Shown piece after piece: positions 24,273 through 32,768 of a DNA stretch of 64,000 nucleotides (position 1 is its first letter; every line of letters starts with the position of its first letter). The notes under the pieces were generated by a model, which saw nothing but the letters and a program-made list of their open reading frames with translations, was not told the origin of the DNA and did not search any database. Position numbers and translations under genes: made by a program. The DNA is taken from assembly GCA_049511415.1 (NCBI GenBank), contig JBEKYC010000033.1, positions 8,833 to 72,832 on the forward strand, in the 5' to 3' direction. Source of the DNA: Bog-159 sp049511415. GTDB lineage: Bacteria; Acidobacteriota; Terriglobia; Bryobacterales; Bryobacteraceae.

Positions 24273-25742
24273 ATGCAAACGAAATCTCTACGATCGACGA
24301 GCGCAATCTATGCGCTGGCGTTAGCCCTGGGGGCGTTGGCGGCCACACCGGGGAAAGCGCAAACATACAATCAGTTTTTTGTTTTTCAGGATCCCTTTTC
24401 CGGGAACCTGCCATTCAGCCCGATCTATCCGACGAACATGATCGAAGGCTGGGACGGGCAGTTGTACAGCACGGCATCCGGATACCCCGCGGGACCTGGG
24501 TTTGGCGCGGTTTACGCACTGAGCACGGGCGCGGTGGAAACCGCGGTTTATGATTTTCCGACGAGCGAGACACAGGGATCGGTCTGCTATAGCGGCGTGA
24601 TTCAAGGCACGGACGGCAACCTATACGGAGTGTGCGCGCAAGGCGGCACCGGGACCGCGTGCAGCAACTACTGCGGCACTGTTTACCGGGTCTCGGGGGG
24701 AACGGCGACCATCCTGCACAATTTTCAGAACGGCTCGGACGGCTCTTCTCCCTGGGGGCCGATGATCCAGGCTTCGGATGGCAACTACTACGGGACCACG
24801 CAGTACGGAGGAAGCAGCGCATGCCCTGGGGGATGCGGGACCATTTTCAGGATCACGAGCGCGGGCAAGTACTCCGTCTTCTATAGGTTTCAAAATACGG
24901 CGAGCGACGGCTACGGGCCGCAACCCGGACTGGTCGAGGGCAAGGATGGCGCGCTTTACGGCGCCGTAAACCTGGACGGCACCGGCGGCGCCATTTTCCG
25001 CATTACGCTGGCGGCTAAAATCAGCTACATTCACACGTTCACGGCTAATGTGGACAACGCCTGCCCTAATGGGGGGCTGACGTTAGGCAGCAACGGCGAT
25101 CTCTACGGCACTACGCCGGCGGGATGCGCGGGCGACGCCTTTGAAAACGGCACTATCTACAAACTGACCGACACGGGTACCTTCACCCAACTGCACGCTT
25201 TCAGCGGGCCGGCCGGGGATGGCGATAATCCGACCGGCGGGATGATCCAGGCGACGGACGGCAATTTTTACGGACTCACGCTGGGCACGACTCCCGCGGG
25301 GGGCGGCGGCGCGGGCTCCCTCTATAAAATGACGCCGGCAGGCGCTGTAACTCTGTTGCACACCTTCAATTACGATACGGATTTTTCGAACCCCGTGGCG
25401 CTGGTGCAGCATACCGACGGCACGATTTACGGCGCAGCCGAGAACAACAACTGCAACGGTACGGAATGCGGATGGGGCGGAGTTTTCACGCTGGCCATCG
25501 GCGCCAAGGCGTTCGTAAAATTGCAAAGCACGTCGGGGGCGCCGGGCGCGGAGATCAACATTGTCGGGCCGAACCTCAACGAGGCTACCGCGGTGGATTT
25601 CAACGGCACGGCGGCGGCGTTTACGGTTTCATCGCCGACGCAGATCATAGCCACGGTGCCCGCCGACGCGACCAGCGGATTCGTGACGGTGAAAGTGACG
25701 GGGCAAACGCTGAAGAGCAGCGTGAAGTTCACCGTGAAGTAA
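24273..25742 (+). CDS. Secreted TIGR03803-repeat protein with C-terminal IPT/TIG domain
   Basis: The 489-residue product starts at ATG 24273 behind a strong AGGAGG. A signal peptide (to about GKAQT, residue 29) leads into nine or so TIGR03803 repeats with the core DGNLYGVCAQGGTG / GTIFRITSAG. Residues about 410-489 form an immunoglobulin-like IPT/TIG domain (TSGAPGAEINIVGPNL, TQIIATVPADATSGFVTVKV). It is probably extracellular; function unknown. It lies directly upstream of the ECF sigma factor and kinase, a neighbourhood that may form a signalling unit. Confidence 0.88.
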   Translation: MQTKSLRSTSAIYALALALGALAATPGKAQTYNQFFVFQDPFSGNLPFSPIYPTNMIEGWDGQLYSTASGYPAGPGFGAVYALSTGAVETAVYDFPTSETQGSVCYSGVIQGTDGNLYGVCAQGGTGTACSNYCGTVYRVSGGTATILHNFQNGSDGSSPWGPMIQASDGNYYGTTQYGGSSACPGGCGTIFRITSAGKYSVFYRFQNTASDGYGPQPGLVEGKDGALYGAVNLDGTGGAIFRITLAAKISYIHTFTANVDNACPNGGLTLGSNGDLYGTTPAGCAGDAFENGTIYKLTDTGTFTQLHAFSGPAGDGDNPTGGMIQATDGNFYGLTLGTTPAGGGGAGSLYKMTPAGAVTLLHTFNYDTDFSNPVALVQHTDGTIYGAAENNNCNGTECGWGGVFTLAIGAKAFVKLQSTSGAPGAEINIVGPNLNEATAVDFNGTAAAFTVSSPTQIIATVPADATSGFVTVKVTGQTLKSSVKFTVK

Positions 25743-25790
25743 CGGATAGTATTTGGATTACCAACCGGCGGCGGTTCCCAAACGTTGTTT

Positions 25791-25796
25791 TACAAT
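25791..25796 (+). promoter_or_regulatory. Candidate -10 (TACAAT) of the ECF sigma gene
   Basis: TACAAT lies 18 bases before the ATG at 25815. It supports that start over the in-frame ATG at 25785, which is upstream of the box. Confidence 0.3.
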
Positions 25797-25814
25797 GTAT
25801 GGGGACCGCGCCCA

Positions 25815-26396
25815 ATGTCATCGGGGAAAGCCTTACCAGGGGAAATCACGGCGCTGCTTTCGCGGTGGGGCGCGGGGGATCGTGGAGCGCTGACCAGCCT
25901 GGCGACGCTGGCGTACGACGACTTGCGGGTGATTGCGAACGCCTTCCTGCGGCGGGAGAACCGCGAACACACGCTGCAGGCCACCGCGCTGGTGAATGAG
26001 CTTTACCTGCGGCTGGTCCGGCAGCGGAGTTTTCAGATTACCGACCGGAAGCACTTTTATACACTGGCAGCCATGATGATGCGGCGGATTCTGACGGATT
26101 ACGCGCGCCAGACGCAGGCCACGAAGCGGCCGGGCACGCACCATCATCGCGTCCCCCTGGATGAGGATATGGCGTGGATCGATGCGGCAGGAGAGGAGAT
26201 GCTGGCCCTGGATCAGGCTCTGGGCGAACTGGAGGCACTCGACGAACGCGCGGCGCGCACCGTGGAACTGCGATTTTTCCTGGGCTGCACCAACGATGAG
26301 ACAGCCGAACTGCGAAACGTATCGCGCAAGACCGTAGACCGGGATCTGGAGTTTGCCAAAGCATGGCTTTACCGCCGGCTTTCGGGCAAACCGTAA
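25815..26396 (+). CDS. ECF-type RNA polymerase sigma factor, TIGR02999 group
   Basis: The 193-residue protein has sigma-70 region 2 (HTLQATALVNELYLRLV, KHFYTLAAMMMRRILTDYAR) and region 4 (ERAARTVELRFFLGCTNDETAELRNVSRKTVDRDLEFAKAWL as a helix-turn-helix). HTLQATALVNEAYLRL is the hallmark of the acidobacterial/planctomycete TIGR02999 group, whose genes typically neighbour Ser/Thr kinases, as here. There is no anti-sigma gene; phosphorylation by the kinase is the accepted model for the group. The kinase starts about 35 bases downstream. Confidence 0.9.
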   Translation: MSSGKALPGEITALLSRWGAGDRGALTSLATLAYDDLRVIANAFLRRENREHTLQATALVNELYLRLVRQRSFQITDRKHFYTLAAMMMRRILTDYARQTQATKRPGTHHHRVPLDEDMAWIDAAGEEMLALDQALGELEALDERAARTVELRFFLGCTNDETAELRNVSRKTVDRDLEFAKAWLYRRLSGKP

Positions 26397-26430
26397 GCCA
26401 TCATTTTTTGGGGCGAATGGTGATCGGACA

Positions 26431-28839
26431 GTGCAGATCGAACAAATAAAAGCGCTGTTTCAGGATGCTCTGGATCTGCCGGCAGGCAGCGACTGGATCA
26501 CCTGGCTGAAGGCGCGAACAGGCGACGATCACCAGCTCTTCGATGAGGTGAGTTCGCTGATCCGAGCGCGCGCGGCTATGCAACAGGCGGAGCCGATCGA
26601 GTCGCTGCCGGCGGCATCCGTGCCGGCGAATTTGTTCGGAGCTTACCGGGCGGTTGGGCTTTTGGGCCGCGGGGGAACCAGCGCCGTGTATCGCGCGGAA
26701 CGCGCCGACGGCCAGTACCGGCAGACGGTGGCGCTGAAGGTGATGGCCGGTCATTTAACCGGCCCGGAGTTTTTGCGGCGGTTCGAGACCGAGCGGCAAT
26801 TGCTGGCGTCGCTGAATCATCCGAACATTACGCATCTGCTGGACGGAGGCATCGCCGAGAGCGGCGAACCTTTCCTGGTGATGGAGTACGTGGAGGGCGA
26901 GCGGCTCGACGACTATTGCGATCGCTTAAAGCTCGGCCTGCCGCGCCGCCTGGCGCTGTTTGGGAAGGTCTGCGAAGCGGTGGAATATGCGCATCGCAAC
27001 CTGATCGTGCATGGGGATCTGAAGCCAAACAACATTCTGGCGACGGCGGACGGCGACGTAAAGTTGCTGGATTTCGGCACGGGCGTGCTTCTGGACGCGG
27101 CGCGGGAATTCACGGTAACGCGCACGCGCATGCTCACACCGCGGTACGCCAGCCCGGAACGGCTGCGGGGCGAACGCGCCACGCCCGCCCACGACGTGTT
27201 TTCGCTGGGGATTCTGCTATACGAATTGCTCACCGGGGCCTGGCCATTTGGCGATCCCGGTTCGATGCTGCGCGAACTGCAGCGCGCGATGGACGATGCA
27301 GCCGTTCTGGCGCCTGTGAATGCGGTCAGCGACGAAGCGGCGGATGCGCGGGGACTGACGGCGGAGCGCTTGCGGCGGCTGCTCAAAGGGGATTTGAGCG
27401 CGATCATGTTAAAGGCTCTGGAGAGCGACGCGTCCCTGCGCTATCGGAGCGTGCGCGATTTTCAGGAGGACTTGGAGCGCTACCTCAACGGTCTGCCGGT
27501 GCGCGCGCGGGTGCAGACTGCCTTGTATCGCGCTGGCAAACTGGCGCGCCGGAGATGGCTGCCGATCAGTGCCGCGCTGCTGCTGGCGGTCAGCCTGTCG
27601 ACCGCGTCGATCGTGGCTATCGCGGAAACCCGGGCGGCGCGAGCGCAAGCGGCGAAAGCCTACCAGGTGAGCGCCATTCTGAAAGATGTGTTGTCCTCGG
27701 CGGCGGGGCACGGGAATCTGACCGTGATGCAAATGTTGGAGGAAGCTGAGCCGAAGCTGGAGCGGGCCTGGGCCGACGATCCGCGAACCGAAGCGGAACT
27801 GCGCTTGAACCTGGGCGCCAGCTATGTCTCGCTGTCGAAGCCGGATCGTGCGATAGCACAATTGCAGCGCGCGCTTACCCTGTTCAGGACGGTCAGAGAC
27901 TACCAGGGGGCGGCCATCGCGCTGTATCTCGAAGGGCAGAACTTCAGCGAACTCGGGCAGATCGCACGGGCGATAGCGCTGTACCGGCAAGGGCTGCACG
28001 ACCTCTCCAGGCTGGGCAAAGATGTGCCGAAACTCTGGCAATTCCGGCTGAATTTGATGATCGGCGGCAGCCTCCTTATGCTCGACCAGTTTGAAGAAGC
28101 GCGGCCCTGGCTGGCGGCGGCAATCGAAACAGGCGCGGCCGCCAGGGTGGAGGCGTGGGAACTGGCTAGCGCGGACGCGCGGTGGGGCTCGCTTCTGGCG
28201 GGGGAAGGAAAGTTCGATGAGGCCGAAGAGATGTTCGAAAAGGCGTTGATTCGGGTGCCGCGGGACTACACGCTGGCCGAGGTAGTGCGCGGGGCGCGCA
28301 TCATGGTGGCTGAATACCGTGGGGATTTCGTGCGGGCGCGAGACCTGGCGCGCTTGGACTGCGAACACTCGTTGCAGACGCAAGGACCGGCTCGAGTGTG
28401 GAGTTCGATCCGATGTGTAGGCTGGGCTCGTTATCGCGCGGAAACCGGCGAAATCGAGCCGGCGCTCATGCGGGTACGCGACGAACTTCCTAAGATCAGA
28501 GAAGTCTGGAATCGAGAGAGCGATTATCTATGGGTGCCGCTCACGCAGGCGGCACACGTGATGCTGAAGGCGAATCGGTTCGCCGAGGCGGATCGCTACG
28601 CGCGCGAGGCTCTGCACGCGGCGGAGATTGCAGGATCTCCGGCGAATAGCCCATGGCGCGCGGAAGCTACCGAGCTGCTGGGAAGCGCGCTAATGGGGGA
28701 GCGGAACCCAGTTGAAGGAGAGCGGCTACTGTCAGAAGCGCAGCGCATGTACGCGCAATGCGGTCCGGCTTGGTCGGCGAGCGCGAGGCGGCTGGCGGAG
28801 GCTGCACGGCTGTCCTCGGACAAAGCCCAGGTACCGTAG
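26431..28839 (+). CDS. Membrane Ser/Thr protein kinase with C-terminal TPR-like region
   Basis: About 802 residues from a GTG at 26431 (an ATG at 26353 overlapping the sigma gene is the alternative). The kinase domain (70-350) has LLGRGGTSAVYRAE, the lysine in VALKVM, catalytic loop IVHGDLKPNNIL, LLDFGTG and SPERLRGE. The loop has HGD instead of HRD, so the regulatory arginine is missing while the aspartate and lysine are kept. One membrane helix lies at about 374-397, followed by helical TPR-like repeats, probably outside the cytoplasm. Together with the preceding ECF sigma factor it likely forms a one-kinase, one-sigma signalling pair. Confidence 0.88.
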   Translation: MQIEQIKALFQDALDLPAGSDWITWLKARTGDDHQLFDEVSSLIRARAAMQQAEPIESLPAASVPANLFGAYRAVGLLGRGGTSAVYRAERADGQYRQTVALKVMAGHLTGPEFLRRFETERQLLASLNHPNITHLLDGGIAESGEPFLVMEYVEGERLDDYCDRLKLGLPRRLALFGKVCEAVEYAHRNLIVHGDLKPNNILATADGDVKLLDFGTGVLLDAAREFTVTRTRMLTPRYASPERLRGERATPAHDVFSLGILLYELLTGAWPFGDPGSMLRELQRAMDDAAVLAPVNAVSDEAADARGLTAERLRRLLKGDLSAIMLKALESDASLRYRSVRDFQEDLERYLNGLPVRARVQTALYRAGKLARRRWLPISAALLLAVSLSTASIVAIAETRAARAQAAKAYQVSAILKDVLSSAAGHGNLTVMQMLEEAEPKLERAWADDPRTEAELRLNLGASYVSLSKPDRAIAQLQRALTLFRTVRDYQGAAIALYLEGQNFSELGQIARAIALYRQGLHDLSRLGKDVPKLWQFRLNLMIGGSLLMLDQFEEARPWLAAAIETGAAARVEAWELASADARWGSLLAGEGKFDEAEEMFEKALIRVPRDYTLAEVVRGARIMVAEYRGDFVRARDLARLDCEHSLQTQGPARVWSSIRCVGWARYRAETGEIEPALMRVRDELPKIREVWNRESDYLWVPLTQAAHVMLKANRFAEADRYAREALHAAEIAGSPANSPWRAEATELLGSALMGERNPVEGERLLSEAQRMYAQCGPAWSASARRLAEAARLSSDKAQVP

Positions 28840-28849
28840 CCGGTAAACG

Positions 28850-29039
28850 CGAGATGTCTGCCGGATCCATTGGGCTCAGACCTGACCCACTTGCCGTCGG
28901 TGGAGAACGACGGGGAGTAGTCCATGCCCGTGAGAGGCAGCGGAGGCGGTTCGCCGGCGCCATCCCTTTCGCGATAAAGTGCACCGGGGTAGCCGCCGGA
29001 GCTGATGACTTCTTGCGCCTCTGCTGTATGACACTTCAT
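28850..29039 (-). pseudogene. Possible PD40/WD40-like propeller remnant
   Basis: The minus strand reads ALYRERDGAGEPPPLPLTG followed by MDYSPSFSTDGKWV, which resembles a PD40 blade of the kind at the C-terminus of acidobacterial kinases and TolB-like proteins. There is no start with ribosome-binding site and no second blade, so it is at best a fragment. The rest of the 470-base gap to the permease is repeat copy B. Confidence 0.3.
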
Positions 29040-29060
29040 CCGATGGAGGAGCCTAAGCTC

Positions 29061-29406
29061 GATAACAAATCTCCCATCTAAATAACATCCGCTCCCTCAT
29101 CGACATGCACCCAATCGCACCACCCCACCGCCACGCGCCATGCTTCGCTGGAATCGAGACGATCCATGCGAAAGGCAGGTCTATTGATTCTAAAGCTCAA
29201 ATGGGTTCGTTTTTTCAAAATTCCCGCGCCGCTAAAGCCCCAAAATGCACAAAAATGCACAAAAATGCACTGTCGCCGACACTGGCAAAACCACTTTGGA
29301 ATCGGCCGCGGCGTCAATCCGCCCGCAACGCCTGCACAATATCCACCCGCGAGGCGCGTACCGCCGGCAGCACCGATGCCACCACCGCCGCCGCCAGCAG
29401 CACCAG
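29061..29406. repeat. Repeat copy B: permease 3' end plus downstream element
   Basis: Matches copy A (23374-23806) over its whole length except for a shorter middle. It covers the stop of the intact permease gene (29314), three tandem AAAATGCACA-type units at about 29242-29271 and the downstream stretch. The copies are in the same orientation, 5.7 kb apart, so recombination between them would delete the TIGR03803, sigma and kinase genes. Confidence 0.85.
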
Positions 29407-31761
29407 CGCCGACCCGAGCACCGGCAGCGCGCTGGGCTGGCGCAGGTCGTGGAAGTATCCCGCCGCAAAGGTCGACAAGGCGTAACCGCAGGCCGCCCCG
29501 ATTACCAGGCCGCCAACGGCTATGGCCAATCCTTGGGCAATGACTCCCCGTACGATCTGGCGCGGCTGCGATCCGATCGCCATGCGAATGCCGAATTCCC
29601 GCATCCGCCCGCTCACCGAGAAGGCCAGCACGCCCGCCACGCCCACCACCGCGATGGCCAGCGCGACCGCCGCGAAGACGCCGAATACCACTGCGTTGAG
29701 CCTATCCGGCGTGAGCACCTCGGCGCGGATGTCTTCCAAGGTGGCAGCGTGCTCCACGGGTTGGTCGACGGCCATCCCGCGGATGATGCGCGTGATCGGC
29801 GTGACCAGAGCATACGGATTGCCCTGCTGGTGCACGAACAAACGCCCGCCCCAAAGCTGTTCCTGGGCGAAGGGGCTATACACCGTGACCGCCGGACCGG
29901 GAACCACGTTTTCATCGTCGATGTCCGCCGCCACGCCGACGATCCGGCGGGGTTTGCCGTCGATGTTGGCGAACTTGATGAGTGGATCGGTCCAGAACAG
30001 GTGGTGGTTCACCGCGTCGTCGTTCGGAAACATGCGCCGGGCCAGAGTCTGGCTCACGATCACCACGGATTCGCCGCCGCGGCGATCATTGTCGTTGAAA
30101 TCCCGGCCGGCGATGATCGGAACGCCCAATGCATCGAAAAATCCGGGGGAGACGTAGCGGATCCGCGCGCGGGGATCCTCTTCGCCCTTCGTGGGGACGT
30201 GGCCGTCCGCTGAAAAAGACAGGCCGAAGCCGATATTCCGGGCATCCCGCCATGGCACGGCGGTGCCCACCGCGACGGCCTCCACGCCGGGTAGTTCCTT
30301 GACGCGCCGCACGGCTTCCCTGTAAAAGTCCACGATCTGGTCCTGACTCCGGCCGTAAGAGACAACCGGTACGTTGATGGCCAGGACGTGCCGCATGTCC
30401 ATGCCGGTTTGCGCCGATTGCAGCGAGATCAAGGTCTTGAGCAGCATGCTGGCGCCGGCTAACAGGATGAATGAGGCGGCAATCTGCGTTACGGCAAAGA
30501 TTCGCTGACGCCGGTTGGTGCTGCCCGTGAGACGCGTACTGGCGTTGGCCAGGCCAAATCCGTGCGAAGCAGTAGCCGATGGCAGACGCGGCACGAAGGC
30601 CAGAAAGACCGCTGCGGCGATGGCCAGCGCGGCCGGCACCCACAGCAGGCTGGCATCCACCGTCAGATCCAGGGCGCGTACCGAAAACCTCGAAGCGTAG
30701 CGCGCCAGAATGCTGACCAGCGGGCGCGCGCTTAAGATCCCCAGTGCGGCCCCGGCGCCGCAAAGCAGGAGGCTCTCGGCGAGCAGGGTCCGCCGCAGCG
30801 AACCCGGACTGGCGCCCAACGCCGCGCGTATGGCCAGTTCTCCTTCCCGGCGCATCGTCCGCGCCAGCACCAGATTGGCGACGTTCGAGCAGGCGATGAT
30901 GAAGACCAGCGCGGAGGCCGCCATCAGCACCAGCAGCACCGTCCGGGCGCGGGAAGTGATCTCGTCACGCAGCAGCACCGCGTCGATGCGGGAATTGGCT
31001 TTGGGCGAATAGGCTTCTGGATGCTGCCGGACCATGGAACCGTAGGCCCTTTGCAAGTCGGCCCGGGCGGCTTCCAGCGTGACGCCGGGCGCGAGCCGGC
31101 CGAACAATTCCGTCATGCGGTGGATGCGGCCGGTCACCATGGTGGCGGACAGGTGATGCGGGCTGGTCACGATATTGCCGATGACTTCCGTCTCGGCGGG
31201 ATATGGCACGCATGGTTCCAGCACACCCACCACCCTGGCCGTGCGCGCGTCCAGGCGGATGTTTTTGCCGATCACCTGCGGGTCGCTTTTCAACGTGGTG
31301 CTCCAGAAGCGATGCGTCAACACCACGGCGCCGGCGGCATTGGGTCCGTCGTCGCGCTGGTCGAGCAGGCGGCCGAGCACCGGATGCAGACCCATCACAT
31401 GGAAATAGGATCCGCCCACCACGCCCGCGCGTACTTCGCGCGGCTCGCCCAGCCCGATCATGGAAAAGCCGATGGTGGAGAAGTCGCCGAATTCGCTGAT
31501 GCTTTTCACGCTGGCGCGCAGATCCTGGAGCTCCGGCACGGAAAAGGTGGCATTTTCAATACCCAAGCCGGGCGCGCTCTGGTGGATGTAGATCAGGCGG
31601 TTCTCGTCGCGGTTCACCAGCGGACGCAGCAAAACGCCGCGCACCAAGGTGAAGATAGCGGCGTTGGCGCCAATCCCCAGAGCCAGCGTCAGGATCACCG
31701 TGAAGGTGAGGCCCTTGGAATTTGCCAACGAACGGGCTGCAAATTTCAAATCGCGCATCAT
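29314..31761 (-). CDS. ADOP-family (MacB-like) ABC transporter permease
   Basis: The 815-residue protein has the ADOP layout: an N-terminal helix (FTVILTLALGIGANAAIFTL), a MacB-type periplasmic domain, FtsX-like permease helices around residues 270-400, then a second periplasmic domain and a second FtsX block ending VLPAVRASRVDIVQALRAD. No ATPase gene is adjacent, in keeping with the name acidobacterial duplicated orphan permease. Function is probably in efflux or mechanotransmission across the envelope. It lies 69 bases downstream of the arsR-like gene on the same strand and could be in that operon, which would make it the regulated output. Confidence 0.9.
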   Translation of the reverse strand: MMRDLKFAARSLANSKGLTFTVILTLALGIGANAAIFTLVRGVLLRPLVNRDENRLIYIHQSAPGLGIENATFSVPELQDLRASVKSISEFGDFSTIGFSMIGLGEPREVRAGVVGGSYFHVMGLHPVLGRLLDQRDDGPNAAGAVVLTHRFWSTTLKSDPQVIGKNIRLDARTARVVGVLEPCVPYPAETEVIGNIVTSPHHLSATMVTGRIHRMTELFGRLAPGVTLEAARADLQRAYGSMVRQHPEAYSPKANSRIDAVLLRDEITSRARTVLLVLMAASALVFIIACSNVANLVLARTMRREGELAIRAALGASPGSLRRTLLAESLLLCGAGAALGILSARPLVSILARYASRFSVRALDLTVDASLLWVPAALAIAAAVFLAFVPRLPSATASHGFGLANASTRLTGSTNRRQRIFAVTQIAASFILLAGASMLLKTLISLQSAQTGMDMRHVLAINVPVVSYGRSQDQIVDFYREAVRRVKELPGVEAVAVGTAVPWRDARNIGFGLSFSADGHVPTKGEEDPRARIRYVSPGFFDALGVPIIAGRDFNDNDRRGGESVVIVSQTLARRMFPNDDAVNHHLFWTDPLIKFANIDGKPRRIVGVAADIDDENVVPGPAVTVYSPFAQEQLWGGRLFVHQQGNPYALVTPITRIIRGMAVDQPVEHAATLEDIRAEVLTPDRLNAVVFGVFAAVALAIAVVGVAGVLAFSVSGRMREFGIRMAIGSQPRQIVRGVIAQGLAIAVGGLVIGAACGYALSTFAAGYFHDLRQPSALPVLGSALVLLAAAVVASVLPAVRASRVDIVQALRAD

Positions 31762-31830
31762 AAGACTTTATCCCTTCCTCTATGTGTATGTCGAACCGGT
31801 CACCGTCAAATAGACATGCAGCCGGAAATT

Positions 31831-32163
31831 TTAATCTTCGCCCGGCTCGGCCAGCAGATCGCCCAGCCGATCCAGGCGCTGTTCCCAAATCGAACGGCGG
31901 TCCGCAATCCATTGCTGCGCCACGGAAAGCCCCGCCGGATCGATGCGGCACGTGCGCACCCTGCCGGTTTTTTCGGTGCGCACCAGGCCACTTTCCTCCA
32001 AAACCTGCAGGTGCTGGACGACCGCCGCCAGGCTGATGTCGAGCGGCTCGGCCAGGCGCGAAACCGAAATGGGTCCCTGGCTCAGCTTCTCCATCAGCGC
32101 GCGGCGCGAGGGATCGCCGAGCGCGTGAAAGACTCGATCGATGTTCACTCTTGCGGCCGGCAT
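31831..32163 (-). CDS. ArsR-family transcriptional regulator
   Basis: The 110-residue winged-helix protein has FHALGDPSRRALMEKLSQGP and the recognition region LAEPLDISLAAVVQHLQVLEE, followed by the wing TEKTGRVRTCRID. No metal-binding CxC motif is visible, so it is not a classical metalloid sensor; it matches the group that pairs with SRPBCC proteins. It follows the SRPBCC gene by 15 bases and probably represses their shared promoter at 32684-32712. Confidence 0.92.
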   Translation of the reverse strand: MPAARVNIDRVFHALGDPSRRALMEKLSQGPISVSRLAEPLDISLAAVVQHLQVLEESGLVRTEKTGRVRTCRIDPAGLSVAQQWIADRRSIWEQRLDRLGDLLAEPGED

Positions 32164-32178
32164 CGTCTGAAGGCCAAC

Positions 32179-32649
32179 TCAGCCAGCCAACTCCGCCGCC
32201 AGGTTTTCGAGGTGTTTGCGCCAGCCTTCCTGCCGCATTTGGGGACCGTCAGAGCTTTCAAAATAAGCGCCCTGTTCGGTAAAGACGAGCCGGGTGCCGG
32301 TTTCGTCCGGCAGGAGTTCAAAGGTGGCCAAAGACGCCGAAAAGCGGCGTCCGTCCATGGCCATGCTATAGGCAATCACGATGCGCCGGTTGTCTACGAT
32401 GTCCAGATAGGTGGTCCGATTGGCGACAATCCCGCCGCTAAACGGACCAGAGGTAAGCCGAAAGCTGGAACGCTCGATGCCTCCCACCTGAAAGTCCATG
32501 TCAAACTGCTGCATGCCCAGACCTCTTACCTCCGCGAACCAGCGGCGCTTGCGGTCCGGTTCCGCCAGTGCGGTGAATACACGCTCCGGCGCCACCGGAT
32601 AATGGCGCTCGATGACGAATGTGCTGTGGATGACGGATTCTGTTTCCAT
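32179..32649 (-). CDS. SRPBCC (AHSA1-type) family protein
   Basis: The 156-residue protein has the START/Bet v1-like pattern: IERHYPVAPERVFTALAEPD, RRWFAEVRG, and a C-terminal helix with the QMRQEGWRKHLENLAAELAG motif. It likely binds a hydrophobic ligand. It is the first gene of the operon, with AAGGAGA at good spacing before the ATG, then the ArsR gene. Usually the ArsR gene comes first; here the order is reversed. Confidence 0.9.
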   Translation of the reverse strand: METESVIHSTFVIERHYPVAPERVFTALAEPDRKRRWFAEVRGLGMQQFDMDFQVGGIERSSFRLTSGPFSGGIVANRTTYLDIVDNRRIVIAYSMAMDGRRFSASLATFELLPDETGTRLVFTEQGAYFESSDGPQMRQEGWRKHLENLAAELAG

Positions 32650-32670
32650 GATGTTCTCCTTCGATTACTA

Positions 32671-32689
32671 AAGTCCTGACTTAAGTATG
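32671..32689. promoter_or_regulatory. Operator copy 1, AAGT-N4-ACTTAAGTAT type
   Basis: AAGTCCTGACTTAAGTATG covers the -10 box of the SRPBCC-arsR promoter. AAGT/ACTT form an inverted repeat and ACTTAAGT is itself a palindrome. Confidence 0.6.
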
Positions 32690-32712
32690 CCCCGTTCCCG
32701 AATTACTGTCAA
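32684..32712 (-). promoter_or_regulatory. Sigma-70 promoter of the SRPBCC-arsR operon
   Basis: Minus strand: perfect -35 TTGACA (32707-32712), 17-base spacer, -10 CATACT (32684-32689). It lies 35 bases before the SRPBCC start. Confidence 0.7.
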
Positions 32713-32729
32713 GTGTCTACTTAAGTATT
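32711..32729. promoter_or_regulatory. Operator copy 2, AAGT-N4-ACTTAAGTAT type
   Basis: AAGTGTCTACTTAAGTATT repeats copy 1 exactly 40 bases away and abuts the -35 box. It contains the 10-base palindrome TACTTAAGTA. It also lies 40 bases before the divergent HAD gene. Confidence 0.6.
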
Positions 32730-32768
32730 TCGCGGGCGGCCCCTTCGGCGTGGGAAAGCTGGTAGCTT

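Noticed and set aside
29242..29271. Tandem AAAATGCACA units as a CRISPR array
   Set aside because: Only three 10-base units with no spacers; better seen as part of the duplicated permease-end element.
31021..32679. 552-codon open frame on the plus strand
   Set aside because: Runs antisense across the permease, arsR and SRPBCC genes; no ribosome site or domain.
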